Assembly: GCF_031460495.1 (NCBI RefSeq)
Contig: NZ_JAVKTS010000001.1
Location: forward strand, 1-64,000
Reading direction: 5' to 3'
Source of the DNA: Tissierella sp.
GTDB taxonomy: Bacteria; Bacillota; Clostridia; Tissierellales; Tissierellaceae
DNA: 64,000 nucleotides
A model generated the notes under the pieces. It was not told the origin of the DNA and made no database searches. It saw nothing but the letters and a program-made list of their open reading frames with translations. Positions 9,329-19,897 of this stretch are shown piece after piece (positions within the stretch are counted from its first letter, which is position 1; every line of letters begins with the position of its first letter). A program made the position numbers and the translations under genes.

Positions 9329-10660
9329 TTATTCTTTTAATTCTTTTACTATATCGTCAATTTTTCTTTTAAGTTCAATATTATCATTTAACTCAGTACT
9401 TATTTTATCATATGCATGTATAACAGTTGTATGGTCTCTACCTCCAAATTCATCGCCTATTTTAGGTAGAGATAAATCTGTCAACTCTCTAGTTAAATAC
9501 ATTGCAATTTGCCTTGGATATGCAATTGCTCTAGTTCTTTTTTTAGAATTAAAGTCATCTATTTTTATTCTGAAATTTTTAGATATAATTTCTTTTATTA
9601 AATCAACTGTAATCTCCACTGATTTATTATTTGATAATATATCTTTAAGAGCCTCACTAGCTAATTCTTCAGTTACTTCACTATTAGTTAGAGAAGAATA
9701 AGCAACTACTCTAATAAGCGCACCTTCCAGTTCTCTAATATTAGATTGAATTTTAGAAGCTATATATAGCATAACATTGTCGTTAACTACTATATTTTCA
9801 ACATTAGCTTTCTTTCTTAGTATTGCAATTCTAGTTTCTAAATCTGGTGGTTGGATATCAGAAATAAGCCCCCACTCAAATCTAGATCTAAGTCTCTCTT
9901 CTAATGTAGGAATTTCTTTTGGTGGCCTATCACTAGATATAATAATTTGTTTATTTGCTTCATGTAATGCATTAAATGTGTGGAAGAATTCTTCTTGAGT
10001 ACCTTCTTTACCTGCTATAAATTGGATATCATCTACTAACAATACATCTATATTTCTATACTTATTTCTAAATTCTTCATTTCTATATTCTCTAATAGAA
10101 TTAATAAGTTCATTGGTAAATTTTTCTGATGAGACATAGACTACTTTAGAATTAGGGTTTTGGCTAAGTATGTAATGGCCAATTGCATGCATTAAATGGG
10201 TTTTTCCAAGACCTACTCCTCCATATATAAATAAAGGATTATATGCTTGAGCAGGGGCTTCTGCAACTGCTAATGAAGCAGCGTGGGCAAAACGATTACT
10301 ATTTCCAATTACAAATGTATCGAATGTATACTTTGGATTTAATTGTGATCTTTGATTTCCATCATTGTTTTCCTGTACCAATGATTGTCCAATATTTAGG
10401 GAGTGTTCTTCTCCAGGTATGATAAATTGAATATTAAACTCTTCTTCAGTTACCTGTGTTAAAGCACTCTTTATAAGATTTAAATATCTACCAACTAAAA
10501 TACCCTTAGTGAATTCATTGGGAGCAGCTAATACAACCTTATTAGATGAAATACTAATAGGTTCAATTGTTTTTAGCCAAGTATTGAAACTAACTTCTGT
10601 CAATTCAACTTTTATTAGATTTAGAACCTCATTCCAAATATTATCTAAACTTGAAGCCAT
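9329..10660 (-). CDS. dnaA: chromosomal replication initiator DnaA
   Basis: A 443-residue initiator. Domain I is at the N terminus ([21 protein letters not shown]). AAA+ domain III has Walker [11 protein letters not shown] and Walker [11 protein letters not shown]-terminal domain IV has the DnaA-box recognition signature [11 protein letters not shown]. DnaA binds TTATCCACA boxes and melts the origin. The ATG at 10660 follows GGAGGT and gives the normal length; longer in-frame extension upstream would encode a spurious hydrophobic segment. Boxes upstream of the gene suggest autoregulation. Confidence 0.98.
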   Translation of the reverse strand: MASSLDNIWNEVLNLIKVELTEVSFNTWLKTIEPISISSNKVVLAAPNEFTKGILVGRYLNLIKSALTQVTEEEFNIQFIIPGEEHSLNIGQSLVQENNDGNQRSQLNPKYTFDTFVIGNSNRFAHAASLAVAEAPAQAYNPLFIYGGVGLGKTHLMHAIGHYILSQNPNSKVVYVSSEKFTNELINSIREYRNEEFRNKYRNIDVLLVDDIQFIAGKEGTQEEFFHTFNALHEANKQIIISSDRPPKEIPTLEERLRSRFEWGLISDIQPPDLETRIAILRKKANVENIVVNDNVMLYIASKIQSNIRELEGALIRVVAYSSLTNSEVTEELASEALKDILSNNKSVEITVDLIKEIISKNFRIKIDDFNSKKRTRAIAYPRQIAMYLTRELTDLSLPKIGDEFGGRDHTTVIHAYDKISTELNDNIELKRKIDDIVKELKE

Positions 10661-10794
10661 TATTTTACCTCCTATTCTTAAAATTATTGCCAATATAAAA
10701 AAAAATAAACTAATTGCAAAAGATATAAACATACTTATTAACAGAATAAAAATAGATTTATATATTAAAAACAATTAAGTTTGGAAAAAATATT

Positions 10795-11059
10795 TGTGGA
10801 TAAACTATTAATAAAATGTGGTTTATCGTTTAGTTAGTAAAAAATATTAACTTATCAACAGAACATAATAAATAGAAATTGTGGACAAAAAGTAAGCTAT
10901 ATTCATATTTTTTGTAAAAATCAAATAAAATTACGAAGTTATTCACAAACTATCCACAAAATGTGAATAACTATTTCTTGTTAATAATTTAAAATATGAT
11001 ATCCACATGTTATTTAATAATATCAAAAATATAGAATATATTCAACAATATTATCCACA
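10795..11059. other. oriC: oriC DnaA-box cluster upstream of dnaA
   Basis: The 567 bp between dnaA and rpmH hold no gene. I find two perfect TTATCCACA boxes (10795-10803 on minus, 11051-11059 on plus) and the good variants TTATTCACA (10939-10947) and TGTGAATAA (10962-10970). One-mismatch boxes lie at 10852-10860, 10880-10888, 10950-10958 and 10999-11007. Boxes sit on both strands in very AT-rich DNA. The divergent dnaA/rpmH arrangement is the conserved origin context. The dnaA promoter and the rpmH promoter must also lie here. Confidence 0.9.
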
Positions 11060-11227
11060 AGTTTATAAAAATGTTTATAACTTTTATTATTGATGATTTT
11101 GTTGAAATTTCTTGACATATTTGCTTCAAATAAATATAATCATTAGTAGTGTGTATGTTTTCTTAAATTAGAAAACTCTATATTATTTATATATTTCTGA
11201 AGGTATAAATCGAAGGAGGTGTTTTTA

Positions 11228-11362
11228 GTGAAAAGAACTTATCAACCGAAAAAAAGACAAAGAAGTAGAGAACATGGATTTAGAAAAAGAATGAAAACTA
11301 GAGCAGGTAGAGAGATAATAAAAGGAAGAAGAAAAAGAGGTAGAAAAAAACTGACAGCATAA
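11228..11362 (+). CDS. rpmH: 50S ribosomal protein L34
   Basis: A 44-residue, highly basic protein starting at GTG 11228, 7 nt after GGAGGTG. The sequence [19 protein letters not shown] is the invariant L34 start, and it ends RGRKKLTA. It is a component of the large ribosomal subunit. It is the first gene of the rpmH-rnpA-yidD-yidC-jag cluster, divergent from dnaA across oriC. Confidence 0.97.
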   Translation: MKRTYQPKKRQRSREHGFRKRMKTRAGREIIKGRRKRGRKKLTA

Positions 11363-11386
11363 GGCCGCTAATAAGGTGGCCTTTTT
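11361..11386 (+). terminator. terminator or attenuator after rpmH
   Basis: The stem AAGGCC/GGCCTT overlaps the rpmH stop codon and is followed by a T-run. It probably lowers transcription from rpmH into rnpA, which would help keep L34 above RNase P protein. Confidence 0.7.
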
Positions 11387-11425
11387 ATAACTATAGGCTA
11401 TTTTTGTTTAAAGGGAGCAAATTAT

Positions 11426-11782
11426 ATGGATAGAATTTATAGATTGAGATCTAATATGGAGTTTAAAAAAGTCTATAGTGGTAGAAAAAGCTATTGGAAT
11501 AGGAATTTAATACTTTATGTAAGAAAGAATGATTTAAAATATTCTAGGATTGGTTATTCCATAACAAAAAAAGTTGGCAATGCTGTTGTTAGAAACAAGA
11601 TAAGAAGGCGTATGAAAGAGATTAACAGACTCAATTTTAATAAAATAAAGGATAATTACGATTTGATTTTTATACCGAAAAAGAATATTGTAGATATTTC
11701 TTATATTGAATTAGAAAGTGCAGTTCTTCATATTTTGAAAATTGCAGGTCTTTTAAAGGAACAAAGTGATAAAAATGGCTAA
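11426..11782 (+). CDS. rnpA: ribonuclease P protein component
   Basis: A 118-residue basic protein. The RNase P protein signature is VGNAVVRNKIRRRMKE (about residues 50-65), with the conserved RIGYSITKKVG just before it. It binds the P RNA and helps it trim the 5' leader from pre-tRNAs. It lies between rpmH and yidD in the standard order, and its 3' end overlaps the start of yidD. Confidence 0.96.
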   Translation: MDRIYRLRSNMEFKKVYSGRKSYWNRNLILYVRKNDLKYSRIGYSITKKVGNAVVRNKIRRRMKEINRLNFNKIKDNYDLIFIPKKNIVDISYIELESAVLHILKIAGLLKEQSDKNG

Positions 11783-11990
11783 AATAGCTATTATTATAAT
11801 AAGATTTTATCAGAATTTTATATCTAAATATATTCTAACGAGGAAAAACTGTAGATTTTATCCTACTTGTTCGGAGTACTCAATACAAGCTTATAGAAAA
11901 TATGGTTTTTTTAAAGGATCTTATTTGACTATTAGTAGAATATTAAGATGTAATCCTTTCAATGAAGGAGGATATGATCCGCTTAAATGA
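11766..11990 (+). CDS. yidD: membrane protein insertion efficiency factor YidD
   Basis: A 74-residue protein with the conserved CRFYPTCSEYSIQAYRKYG and ILRCNPFNEGGYDP motifs of YidD. The family assists YidC-dependent membrane insertion and associates with the inner membrane through an N-terminal amphipathic helix (IAIIIIRFYQNFIS). A GTG at 11766, 5 nt after AAAGGA, is taken as the start; an ATG at 11775 is the alternative. It overlaps rnpA by 17 bp and precedes yidC by 14 bp, so the three are probably co-translated. Confidence 0.93.
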   Translation: MIKMAKIAIIIIRFYQNFISKYILTRKNCRFYPTCSEYSIQAYRKYGFFKGSYLTISRILRCNPFNEGGYDPLK

Positions 11991-12004
11991 TAGGGGGTTA
12001 GTAA

Positions 12005-12712
12005 ATGACGGCTTTTCTAGGTAATATACTAGGGGCACTATTAAAATTTGTTTATGATACAGTTTCAATGATTGGTACAGAGCCAGAGAACTTCTCTTTT
12101 TATGCAATGGCTGTAATCGTAACAACAATTGTATTTAAGATGATACTTTTACCAATTAGCTTACATCAAGTTAAATCTTCTAGGAAGATGAGTGAAATTC
12201 AACCTAAGATTAAGGAAATTCAAACTAAATATAAAAATGATCCTCAAACAATGAATATTAAAATGCAGGAAGTATATAAGGAAGAAAAATATAATCCAGC
12301 TGCTGGATGTTTACCACTTTTAATTCAACTTCCAATAATTTTAGCGTTTTTTAAAGTAATGCGTGAACCGACGATTTTTGCATTTAAAGATCCAGTTACT
12401 TATGAAGCAATGAATAAAGCGTTTTTTTGGATCAAAAATTTAGAAAACCCAGATCCTTTTTTATGGGGTCTACCGTTATTGGCTGCAGCAACAACATACT
12501 TACAGAGTCTAACTATGACAACAGCAAGTGCTGATCCTCAAGCTCAGTCAACTACGAAAATGATGAATATATTTCTACCTGTAATGATATTTATGGCAGC
12601 GAGAGGTTTTTCAGCAGGACTTGCAATATATTGGGTAGTAGGTAATATCTTCTCTATTATTCAACAAATTATTTCAAATAAATCTTATCGTAAGATTAAG
12701 GAGGAAAATTAA
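12005..12712 (+). CDS. yidC: membrane protein insertase YidC/SpoIIIJ family
   Basis: A 235-residue YidC/Oxa1/Alb3 insertase. The first transmembrane helix carries the conserved arginine-region motif (TTIVFKMILLPISLHQVKSSRKM). A cytoplasmic coiled loop follows (IQPKIKEIQTKYKNDPQ), then AGCLPLLIQLPIILAFFKV and a C-terminal FSAGLAIYWVVGNIFSIIQQ helix. No lipobox is seen at the short N terminus, unlike Bacillus SpoIIIJ. It inserts membrane proteins with or without SecYEG. It is followed by jag after 4 bp. Confidence 0.95.
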   Translation: MTAFLGNILGALLKFVYDTVSMIGTEPENFSFYAMAVIVTTIVFKMILLPISLHQVKSSRKMSEIQPKIKEIQTKYKNDPQTMNIKMQEVYKEEKYNPAAGCLPLLIQLPIILAFFKVMREPTIFAFKDPVTYEAMNKAFFWIKNLENPDPFLWGLPLLAAATTYLQSLTMTTASADPQAQSTTKMMNIFLPVMIFMAARGFSAGLAIYWVVGNIFSIIQQIISNKSYRKIKEEN

Positions 12713-12716
12713 AGTC

Positions 12717-13343
12717 ATGAGGTCCGTTATAAAGGTATCTAAAACCGTTGATGAGGCTATAAGAGAGGCTTTAATAGAGTTGGATATAAGCAAAGATGAT
12801 GCAGAAATTGAAATTATTGAAGAACCAAGTAAAGGTTTATTTGGTTTAATTGGTGCAAAAGATGCTAAGGTAAGGGTTTCAGTAGTAAACGATACTATAG
12901 AAATAGCAGATAATTTTTTATCTAAACTATTAAACTCTATGAATATTAAGGCTGTTAATATAATCAAGAAAAATGGAAATAATCTACATGTAGATATAAC
13001 TGACATAAGTTCTACTGACATGGGTATACTAATAGGCAAACGAGGTAATACTCTGGATTCTGTCCAATATTTATTAAGTTTAGTTATTAATAAAAAGAAG
13101 GATGATTATATTAAGGTAATAGTTGATACAGAAGGATATAGGGCAAAAAGAGAAGAAACCTTAATTAGGTTAGCTAATAAGATGGCAGAAAAAGCTAAAT
13201 ATGGTAAACGACCAGTGAAGCTAGAGCCAATGAACCCTTATGAAAGAAGAATTATACATTCTGCATTACAAAATATTAATGGCGTAACTACTTATAGTGA
13301 AGGTGATGAACCTTATAGAAGAGTAGTCATTCAATCAAAATAA
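12717..13343 (+). CDS. jag: RNA-binding protein Jag/KhpB (Jag-N, KH, R3H domains)
   Basis: A 208-residue protein. It has an N-terminal Jag domain (KTVDEAIREALIEL and GLFGLIGAKDAKV), a KH domain (GILIGKRGNTLDSVQYLLSLV) and a C-terminal R3H domain (MNPYERRIIHSALQ). By family it binds RNA, usually with KhpA, and influences cell elongation and division. It immediately follows yidC, the conserved arrangement, and is closed by a strong terminator. Confidence 0.95.
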   Translation: MRSVIKVSKTVDEAIREALIELDISKDDAEIEIIEEPSKGLFGLIGAKDAKVRVSVVNDTIEIADNFLSKLLNSMNIKAVNIIKKNGNNLHVDITDISSTDMGILIGKRGNTLDSVQYLLSLVINKKKDDYIKVIVDTEGYRAKREETLIRLANKMAEKAKYGKRPVKLEPMNPYERRIIHSALQNINGVTTYSEGDEPYRRVVIQSK

Positions 13344-13349
13344 AGTCAA

Positions 13350-13376
13350 AAACCCAGTATAATACTGGGTTTCTCT
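13350..13376 (+). terminator. terminator of the rpmH-jag cluster
   Basis: A near-perfect stem, AAACCCAGTAT with ATACTGGGTTT (13350-13372), followed by TCTCTT. It ends the cluster before mnmE. The next 130 bp contain one further inverted repeat (GGAAAGTT 13388-13395 with AACTTTCC 13420-13427) of unknown meaning. Confidence 0.85.
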
Positions 13377-13508
13377 TATAATAAGTAGGAAAGTTATACA
13401 TTTCAGTCTTTTATGTTTGAACTTTCCCCAAACGAGTTTCAAGAAGAGCTACATTAGCTTTTATTTAGAAGCTTTTTTTATAATATAGATGAAGAAAGAA
13501 GGGATACT

Positions 13509-14882
13509 ATGACTATTGCTGCTATTTCTACTGCTGTTGGTGAAGCAGGGATTGGTATAGTAAGGATTAGCGGAAAGAAAGCATTGGATATTGGAAATTC
13601 AGTTTTTAAGGGTAATAAAATCACCGAAATAAATGAGGAAAATAATAGAAAATTAATATATGGTCATATAATAGATAAGAAAAATGATTATATTATAGAT
13701 GAAGTATTGATATCCTTTATGAAGGGACCAACCACTTACACTAGAGAAGACATGGTAGAAATCTATTGTCATGGTGGCATAATATCTGTTAGAAGGGTTT
13801 TAGAGTTAATATTAAATAATGGAGCTAGGCTTGCCGAACCAGGAGAATTTACTAAGAGAGCTTTTCTTAATGGGAGATTGGATTTATCTCAAGCTGAGGC
13901 TGTAATGGATATGATTAAGGCAAAAACCGACAAGAGTTTTGAGGTGTCATTAGATCAGTTAGAAGGATCATTATCAAGAAAAATTAAAGAAATTAGAAAT
14001 ATATTATTAGAAATGATTGCTCATATTGAGGTTTCCATAGATTTTCCCGATGAAGATACAGAAGAAATGACCTATGATGACTTAAAGAGAAATGGAAATA
14101 TTGTTAGAGAAGAAATAGAAAAACTTCTTTTAACATCAGATAGAGGTAAGATACTTCGTGATGCGCTAAATACAGTGATACTTGGAAAACCCAATGTTGG
14201 CAAATCTTCTTTGTTAAATTCAATCCTTGGTGATAATCGTGCCATAGTAACAGATATACCTGGTACTACAAGGGATATTATAGAGGAATATGTAAATATT
14301 GATGGAATTCCACTTAGAATAATTGATACTGCAGGAATTAGAAATACTGAGGATTTAGTAGAGCAAATAGGAGTAAATAAGGCAAAAGAATCAGTAGAAA
14401 AAGCAGATTTAATAATAGTTGTTTTTGATGCATCTAGAGAATTATCTGAAGAGGACCATGAGATTATAAAATTGATACAAGGTAAAAAAAGCATCATTCT
14501 TCTAAATAAAGTTGATTTAATGCCTAAATATGATATAGAACATTTAAAATCACTCCTTGATGGTCAAGAAATAATAACTACATCTATTACATCTGGTATA
14601 GGTGTTGATTTACTTGAAAATAGTATAAAATCTTTATTCTTTGCAGGAGATGTTGAAATTAACTCTAATGTCATAATTACAAATATGAGACATAAAAATC
14701 AGTTAGTTAAAGCATTGGAAAATATAAACCAAGGAATAGAAGAGTTAAATGGAAATGTTCCTATTGATTGTGTTGAGGTAGAATTGAAGAATTGTTGGGA
14801 TAACTTAGGAGAAATATCTGGAGATACCATAGGAGAAGATATTTTGGATAAGATATTTTCAGAATTTTGTATAGGAAAATAG
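13509..14882 (+). CDS. mnmE: tRNA modification GTPase MnmE
   Basis: A 457-residue MnmE/TrmE. The N-terminal formyl-THF-binding domain starts [23 protein letters not shown] domain is inserted in the helical domain: G1 [10 protein letters not shown]2/G3 DIPGTTRD and DTAGI, G4 NKVD. The C terminus is the conserved CIGK, whose cysteine is part of the family signature. With MnmG it makes the 5-carboxymethylaminomethyl group at U34 of several tRNAs. It is followed by mnmG after 62 bp. Confidence 0.97.
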   Translation: MTIAAISTAVGEAGIGIVRISGKKALDIGNSVFKGNKITEINEENNRKLIYGHIIDKKNDYIIDEVLISFMKGPTTYTREDMVEIYCHGGIISVRRVLELILNNGARLAEPGEFTKRAFLNGRLDLSQAEAVMDMIKAKTDKSFEVSLDQLEGSLSRKIKEIRNILLEMIAHIEVSIDFPDEDTEEMTYDDLKRNGNIVREEIEKLLLTSDRGKILRDALNTVILGKPNVGKSSLLNSILGDNRAIVTDIPGTTRDIIEEYVNIDGIPLRIIDTAGIRNTEDLVEQIGVNKAKESVEKADLIIVVFDASRELSEEDHEIIKLIQGKKSIILLNKVDLMPKYDIEHLKSLLDGQEIITTSITSGIGVDLLENSIKSLFFAGDVEINSNVIITNMRHKNQLVKALENINQGIEELNGNVPIDCVEVELKNCWDNLGEISGDTIGEDILDKIFSEFCIGK

Positions 14883-14944
14883 AAAAGACAGTGAATAGTG
14901 AATATGTAGTAGCTATTTACTACATTAATAGAAAGGTGAAATTT

Positions 14945-16858
14945 ATGAAAGAAGTTAAACATTATTTTGCAGGAGAATATGATGTTATTGTAGTGGGAGC
15001 TGGTCATGCTGGTGTAGAGGCAGCATTGGCAAGTAGCAGAATGGGAATGAAAACTATGATGATGACTATGAGCTTAGATTCTATTGTAGCTCTCTCTTGC
15101 AATCCCAATATAGGTGGTACAGGAAAAGGTCATTTAGTCAGAGAAATCGACGCCTTAGGTGGGGAGATGGCTATAAATATAGATAAGTCATTTATACAAT
15201 CTAAGATGTTAAATACCTCAAAAGGTCCAGCTGTTCATTCTCTTAGAGTACAAGCTGATAAAAAGACATACCATATAGAAATGAAAAAAGCATTAGAAGA
15301 TGAACCGAATCTAACCTTGAGACAGGGAGAAGTAGTGGATATTTTATTGGAAGATAAATCCATATCTGGAATCTTAACAAGAACTGGGGCTATATATAAT
15401 TGTAAGTCTGTAGTATTGGCTACGGGAACTTATCTAAAGGGAAGAGTTTATATGGGAGAGATTAACTATGAGTCAGGTCCTGACGGTATGTTTCCTTCCA
15501 TACTTTTATCAGATGCTTTAGAAGGAAAGGGATTTGATCTTAGAAGGCTTAAGACAGGTACACCTGCTAGGGTCCATAGAGATAGTATAGACTATTCAAA
15601 AATGGAAATTCAGCCTGGAGATGAAGAAGTTATACCTTTTTCTTTCTTAAATATGGAAAAGAAATTTGATATTGAGCAGTTACCATGTTATTTGACTTAT
15701 ACTACTGAAGAGATGCACGACATAATAAGAGATAATTTACATCGTTCACCTATGTATTCAGGTGATATTGATGGAGTAGGGCCAAGATATTGTCCTTCCA
15801 TTGAGGACAAGGTGGTTAGATTCTCAGATAAAAATAAACATCAAATATTTATTGAACCAGAGGGGCTATCAACTAAGGAAATGTATGTACAAGGTGCTAG
15901 TTCCACTTTGCCAGAAGAAGTACAGTTAGAAATGTATAGAAAAATAAAAGGCTTAGAAAATGTAAAATTCATGAGATCTGCATATGCTATTGAATATGAT
16001 TCAATTGATCCTACAATCTTAAAAAGGTCTTTGGAGCATAAGGAAATAAATAATCTGTTTTTTGCAGGACAAGTAAACGGATCTTCAGGATATGAAGAAG
16101 CTGCAGCTCAAGGATTAATTGCAGGAATTAATGCTGTTTTAAATATAAAAGGTGAGGAAGCCTTTGTATTAGATAGATCGGAAGCATATATTGGAGTCTT
16201 AATTGATGACTTGGTAACTAAGGGAACAGAAGAGCCATATAGGATGATGACATCAAGGGCTGAATATAGACTTACACTAAGGCAAGATAACGCAGATTTA
16301 AGGCTTACAGAGCGTGGATATAAAATAGGTTTAGCCACAGAAGAAAGATATAAAAAGACCTTAGAGAAAAAAGATTATATAGAAAAAGAATTGGAAAGAC
16401 TTAAGAAAATACAAATTAATCCAACCAAGGAGAATAATCAAATATTAGAAAGTCTTAAAACATCAGCTATAAATACTTCAACGAGTCTTTATGATTTAAT
16501 TAAGAGACCAGAGTTAGGATATGATATTTTATCAGAATTAGATATAGATAGGCCTGAATTATTAAGAGAGATTAGGCTCCAAGTAGAGACCCAAATCAAA
16601 TATGAAGGATATATAAAGAAACAAATGATACAAATCGAACAATTTAAAAAATTAGAGAAAAAGGCCTTAAGTCAAGATTTGGATTATAATGAAGTAAAAA
16701 ATCTAAGTAGTGAAGCAAAGCAAAAATTAAGCAAAATAAAACCTGATTCAGTAGGTCAAGCATCTAGAATATCAGGAGTTTCACCTTCAGATATAAATAT
16801 GCTTTTGATTTATTTAGAACAAAAAAGAAGGGAAGAAAGGGTAGGGAAAGATGACTGA
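14945..16858 (+). CDS. mnmG: tRNA uridine-34 modification enzyme MnmG (GidA)
   Basis: A 637-residue FAD-dependent partner of MnmE. The FAD-binding start is [23 protein letters not shown]. Family motifs include [23 protein letters not shown] and LKTGTPAR. It ends with a helical MnmE-binding domain. The ATG at 14945 follows GAAAGGTG; an in-frame upstream TTG would overlap mnmE and lacks a good ribosome site. Its last 8 bp overlap rsmG, so the two are coupled. Confidence 0.97.
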   Translation: MKEVKHYFAGEYDVIVVGAGHAGVEAALASSRMGMKTMMMTMSLDSIVALSCNPNIGGTGKGHLVREIDALGGEMAINIDKSFIQSKMLNTSKGPAVHSLRVQADKKTYHIEMKKALEDEPNLTLRQGEVVDILLEDKSISGILTRTGAIYNCKSVVLATGTYLKGRVYMGEINYESGPDGMFPSILLSDALEGKGFDLRRLKTGTPARVHRDSIDYSKMEIQPGDEEVIPFSFLNMEKKFDIEQLPCYLTYTTEEMHDIIRDNLHRSPMYSGDIDGVGPRYCPSIEDKVVRFSDKNKHQIFIEPEGLSTKEMYVQGASSTLPEEVQLEMYRKIKGLENVKFMRSAYAIEYDSIDPTILKRSLEHKEINNLFFAGQVNGSSGYEEAAAQGLIAGINAVLNIKGEEAFVLDRSEAYIGVLIDDLVTKGTEEPYRMMTSRAEYRLTLRQDNADLRLTERGYKIGLATEERYKKTLEKKDYIEKELERLKKIQINPTKENNQILESLKTSAINTSTSLYDLIKRPELGYDILSELDIDRPELLREIRLQVETQIKYEGYIKKQMIQIEQFKKLEKKALSQDLDYNEVKNLSSEAKQKLSKIKPDSVGQASRISGVSPSDINMLLIYLEQKRREERVGKDD

Positions 16859-17561
16859 TATTAATACCTTGTTAAAAGGGGTAGTGGAGTTAGGAATAGA
16901 ATTAAATGAAAAACAAAGGGAACAATTTAGTAATTATAAGGATATGCTAAAAGAATGGAATGAAAAAATTAACATAACTGCAATTACCGATGATAGAGAG
17001 ATTGATATTAAACATTTCTTAGATAGCTTAACACCTTTAAAATATTTTGTTGGAAAAAAGAAAGTAATAGATGTAGGAACTGGAGGGGGATTTCCAGGAT
17101 TACCTTTAAAAATACTAAATAATGAACTGGATGTAACATTGCTAGATAGTTTAAATAAAAGAATAATTTTTTTAAAAGAAGTAATAGAGTCATTGCAGCT
17201 TTCAAACATAGTTGCTGTACATGGTAGAGCTGAAGAACTTGGTAGAATGATGGAGTATAGAGAAAAATATGATATATGTGTATCTAGAGCAGTAGCATCA
17301 CTTAATACTTTATCCGAGTATTGTATGCCTTTTGTAAAAGTTGGAGGATATTTCATATCTATGAAGGGCTCAAATGTAGAAGAAGAGCTTAAAGAATCTG
17401 AAAATGGTATTAAAATATTAGGTGGAAAAATAGTTAAGAAGGAAATAATTGTACTTCCAGAATCAGATATCGAACATTCTTTGATAATAATTGAGAAAAT
17501 TAAAGATACCTCGACAAAATATCCTAGGGCCGGTGGGAAACCTAAGAAAAATCCATTGTAA
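16851..17561 (+). CDS. rsmG: 16S rRNA (guanine527-N7)-methyltransferase RsmG (GidB)
   Basis: A 236-residue class I methyltransferase. It shows the SAM-binding motif [15 protein letters not shown] and the family pattern [22 protein letters not shown]. It ends [11 protein letters not shown], the common RsmG tail. It methylates N7 of G527 in 16S rRNA, a position linked to streptomycin sensitivity. Its start overlaps the mnmG stop, and noc follows after about 100 bp, as in Bacillus. Confidence 0.96.
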   Translation: MTDINTLLKGVVELGIELNEKQREQFSNYKDMLKEWNEKINITAITDDREIDIKHFLDSLTPLKYFVGKKKVIDVGTGGGFPGLPLKILNNELDVTLLDSLNKRIIFLKEVIESLQLSNIVAVHGRAEELGRMMEYREKYDICVSRAVASLNTLSEYCMPFVKVGGYFISMKGSNVEEELKESENGIKILGGKIVKKEIIVLPESDIEHSLIIIEKIKDTSTKYPRAGGKPKKNPL

Positions 17562-17659
17562 TATAAGAGAATTTGTTGGAAAATACTTGGGTAATAAAGA
17601 AGGAAATTTGGAATTCAATATAGAATTATATACTAAAGTCAAAGGAAAAGAGGGATGTT

Positions 17660-18451
17660 ATGAAAGATGTTCAACCAGAGGTTAAGTATATTCCTATATC
17701 AATTATCAAGCCAAATCCATATCAACCTAGGAAGGATTTTAATCAAAAATCTTTAGAAGAATTAAGCCAATCTATAAAGTCCTATGGAATAATTCAGCCA
17801 ATCAGTGTGAGGCAACTTAAGGCTGACTCATATGAATTAATTGCTGGAGAGAGAAGGCTAAGAGCATCAGAACTGGCTGAACTTTCAGAAATACCAGCTA
17901 TTGTTGTTGACTATCGTGATAAAGAATCTGCTATTATTGCATTGATGGAAAACTTACAAAGAGAGGATTTGAATTTTATAGAGGAGGCAGAAGGTTATAA
18001 CAATCTTATAGTAGATCATGGATTTACTCAACAAGAAATTGCAGAGAAAATGGGAAAGAATCAATCAACAGTAGCTAATAAATTAAGACTTTTGAAATTA
18101 CCAGATGATATAAAGAGGAGCTTATTAGAGTCTAATCTTACAGAAAGGCATGGTCGTGCATTACTGAAGCTTTCAGATGATGACTTGAAAAGGAAAATAT
18201 TAGATAGAGTAGTAAAGAACGAGCTAAATGTAAACAAAACGGAGGCTTTAGTTGAAGATATATTAAATGATTTGACAAAGACTGAAACAAATGAAGTTAA
18301 ACAAAATATCAAAAGTATGATAAATATTAGGATTTATTTAAATACCATAAAAAATGCTTTTTCTGCCATTAAGAATACAGGAATAAATGCAGATTATAAA
18401 GAGATAGATAAAGGTGATCATGTAGAAGTTACAGTTCGTATACCAAAATAA
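17660..18451 (+). CDS. noc: nucleoid occlusion protein Noc (ParB family)
   Basis: A 263-residue ParB-family CTPase and DNA-binding protein. The CTP-binding box is GERRLRASEL. The helix-turn-helix reads GKNQSTVANKLRLLKLP and is followed by LTERHGRALLKL; QSTxANKLRLL and ERHxRAL are the forms seen in Noc, as opposed to the SRSYISNTIRLL and AGHGKVL forms of the ParB at 21079. In Bacillus, Noc binds dispersed Noc-binding sites and blocks septum formation over the nucleoid. A perfect candidate site occurs at 39969-39984, which supports the assignment. A strong terminator follows. Confidence 0.9.
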   Translation: MKDVQPEVKYIPISIIKPNPYQPRKDFNQKSLEELSQSIKSYGIIQPISVRQLKADSYELIAGERRLRASELAELSEIPAIVVDYRDKESAIIALMENLQREDLNFIEEAEGYNNLIVDHGFTQQEIAEKMGKNQSTVANKLRLLKLPDDIKRSLLESNLTERHGRALLKLSDDDLKRKILDRVVKNELNVNKTEALVEDILNDLTKTETNEVKQNIKSMINIRIYLNTIKNAFSAIKNTGINADYKEIDKGDHVEVTVRIPK

Positions 18452-18483
18452 AGTCGAGGATTAATTCCTCGACTTTATTTTGA
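18446..18483. terminator. bidirectional terminator between noc and a deacetylase
   Basis: The 16-bp stem AAAATAAAGTCGAGGA with its complement TCCTCGACTTTATTTT has a 5-nt loop and A/T-runs on both sides. It serves noc on plus and the convergent deacetylase on minus. Confidence 0.9.
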
Positions 18484-18497
18484 TTGTATGTTGATAT

Positions 18498-19244
18498 TTA
18501 TTTCTCTTGGGATATATTTATTAATTCAGATATAGTTACAAAGCTGTATCCTTCTTTAATTAATTCTGGAATTATAGTCTTTAGTGCTTCCACTGTATTA
18601 CTCTCATTTTTATATACATAATCATGAAATAGTATAATATCCCCATTTTGTATCTTTGATAAGGTTGTATTAACTATTGCTTCTACTCCAGGATTTGACC
18701 AATCCTTTGAATCTTGATAAAATGTCCAGAGAACTAAAATAGAGTTGTCACTACTTATTACTTTAATTACCTCTTTGTTATAATTACCATATGGAGGTCT
18801 AAAGACTTTAGGCCTAGTATTACTTATGGAAGAAACTATTTCTTGAGTCTTTTCAAATTCCTCTTTAACTACCTTAGTGGAAGCTTTTTTCATATTAACA
18901 TGAGAGTATGAGTGATTTCCTATTTCATGTCCTTCAGCTACTTGTCTTTTAATAATTTCAGGATATAATTCTGCGTGTTTTCCCAATACAAAAAAAGTTC
19001 CAGGAATACTATATTCTTTTAGCAAATCTAGTATCTGATTAGTATACTCAGGATGAGGTCCGTCATCAAAACTTAATGCGATTTTTTTTTCTGTTGATGA
19101 ACCTTTTGTAAAAACTACCATGGCACTATCTGAAAATGTATAAATTGTATCAGGAGTATAAGACTGTATGAATGTTATGGTTAATAACATTACTACTATA
19201 TATATATTTAATATTATATTTAAATCTTTTTTTAACTTCCCCAT
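18498..19244 (-). CDS. polysaccharide deacetylase (NodB domain), membrane-anchored or secreted
   Basis: A 248-residue protein with an N-terminal hydrophobic segment (residues about 8-27, LNIILNIYIVVMLLTITF) and a NodB/CE4 domain. Motif 1 is SFDDGPHPE, motif 2 HSYSH (metal ligands), motif 3 RPPYG, motif 4 DSKDW, motif 5 LFHD. All catalytic positions look intact. By family it removes acetyl groups from cell-wall or cortex glycans. Resemblance to PdaA/PdaB-type spore enzymes is plausible but not provable here. It is transcribed alone, convergent with noc. Confidence 0.88.
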   Translation of the reverse strand: MGKLKKDLNIILNIYIVVMLLTITFIQSYTPDTIYTFSDSAMVVFTKGSSTEKKIALSFDDGPHPEYTNQILDLLKEYSIPGTFFVLGKHAELYPEIIKRQVAEGHEIGNHSYSHVNMKKASTKVVKEEFEKTQEIVSSISNTRPKVFRPPYGNYNKEVIKVISSDNSILVLWTFYQDSKDWSNPGVEAIVNTTLSKIQNGDIILFHDYVYKNESNTVEALKTIIPELIKEGYSFVTISELINISQEK

Positions 19245-19580
19245 GGATTATTCCCCTTATCTTTAAATAAGATATACTATATATAAGATATATATTCATA
19301 TGAGCAAGTACATATTATAGAAATTCACAAAAAAAGATAGGGTTTATTTTCAAATTTAAGAGGTTTTTAGAAGGATGTCCATATTGTTGGTATACAAAAC
19401 ATAATTAAGTTAAATTTTGGCATATAAGGCCGTTAAAAGTGAAACTTAAAATTTGTGGTATCAATTTAATATAGTTTTATATAAAATATAGTAGTAGAAG
19501 GATATTTGGGTAAAGAATGAGAAAAGAGAGTAGGAATTTAAATATTTTGTAAAAGTATATAATAAATATTAGAGGGATAG
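19245..19580. other. divergent intergenic region with no recognisable gene
   Basis: This 336-bp AT-rich spacer lies between the divergent deacetylase and DUF2007 genes. Several TATATA-type stretches could serve as -10 elements, but I cannot pick a convincing promoter pair. No RNA gene or repeat is seen. Confidence 0.5.
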
Positions 19581-19856
19581 ATGATCTATATGTTAGAAAA
19601 GAAAAATGATACTAATAATCAAAAAGACGATTTAGAATTAGTTCTTCTAAGAATAGCAAACAATAATTTTGAATTAGATTTAATCAAAAGTTTATTAGAC
19701 GAAGACAATATATCTTATATCATAAAGGAGCCAGGTATCGGAGGATATATGAAAATAATAACAGGTCAAACACTTTATGGTGCATCTGTATTGGTAGAAA
19801 AATCTTTTTATGAAAAAGCTAATGCTGTTTTAGAAGGGATTATAATCGGAGAATAG
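19581..19856 (+). CDS. DUF2007-family putative signal-transducing protein
   Basis: A 91-residue protein. The segment VLLRIANNNFELDLIKSLLDEDNIS followed by GASVLVEKSFYEKANAVLEGI fits the DUF2007 fold (a GlnB-like small domain). The molecular role of the family is unknown. An alternative ATG at 19590 is possible. It is followed by a small membrane-protein gene, and both precede the soj-parB operon. Confidence 0.65.
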   Translation: MIYMLEKKNDTNNQKDDLELVLLRIANNNFELDLIKSLLDEDNISYIIKEPGIGGYMKIITGQTLYGASVLVEKSFYEKANAVLEGIIIGE

Positions 19857-19897
19857 GAATGACCTTTGTGTCATTCCCATGGACGGAGGTGAAATAT

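Noticed and set aside
10661-10774. Hydrophobic N-terminal extension of DnaA
   Set aside because: DnaA has no such segment; the GGAGGT before 10660 marks the true start.
13388-13427. Inverted repeat GGAAAGTT/AACTTTCC before mnmE as a small RNA gene
   Set aside because: A single short repeat with no promoter-terminator pair is not enough evidence.
14867-14944. N-terminal extension of MnmG from an upstream TTG
   Set aside because: It overlaps mnmE, lacks a ribosome site, and the family starts at the [20 protein letters not shown] region.
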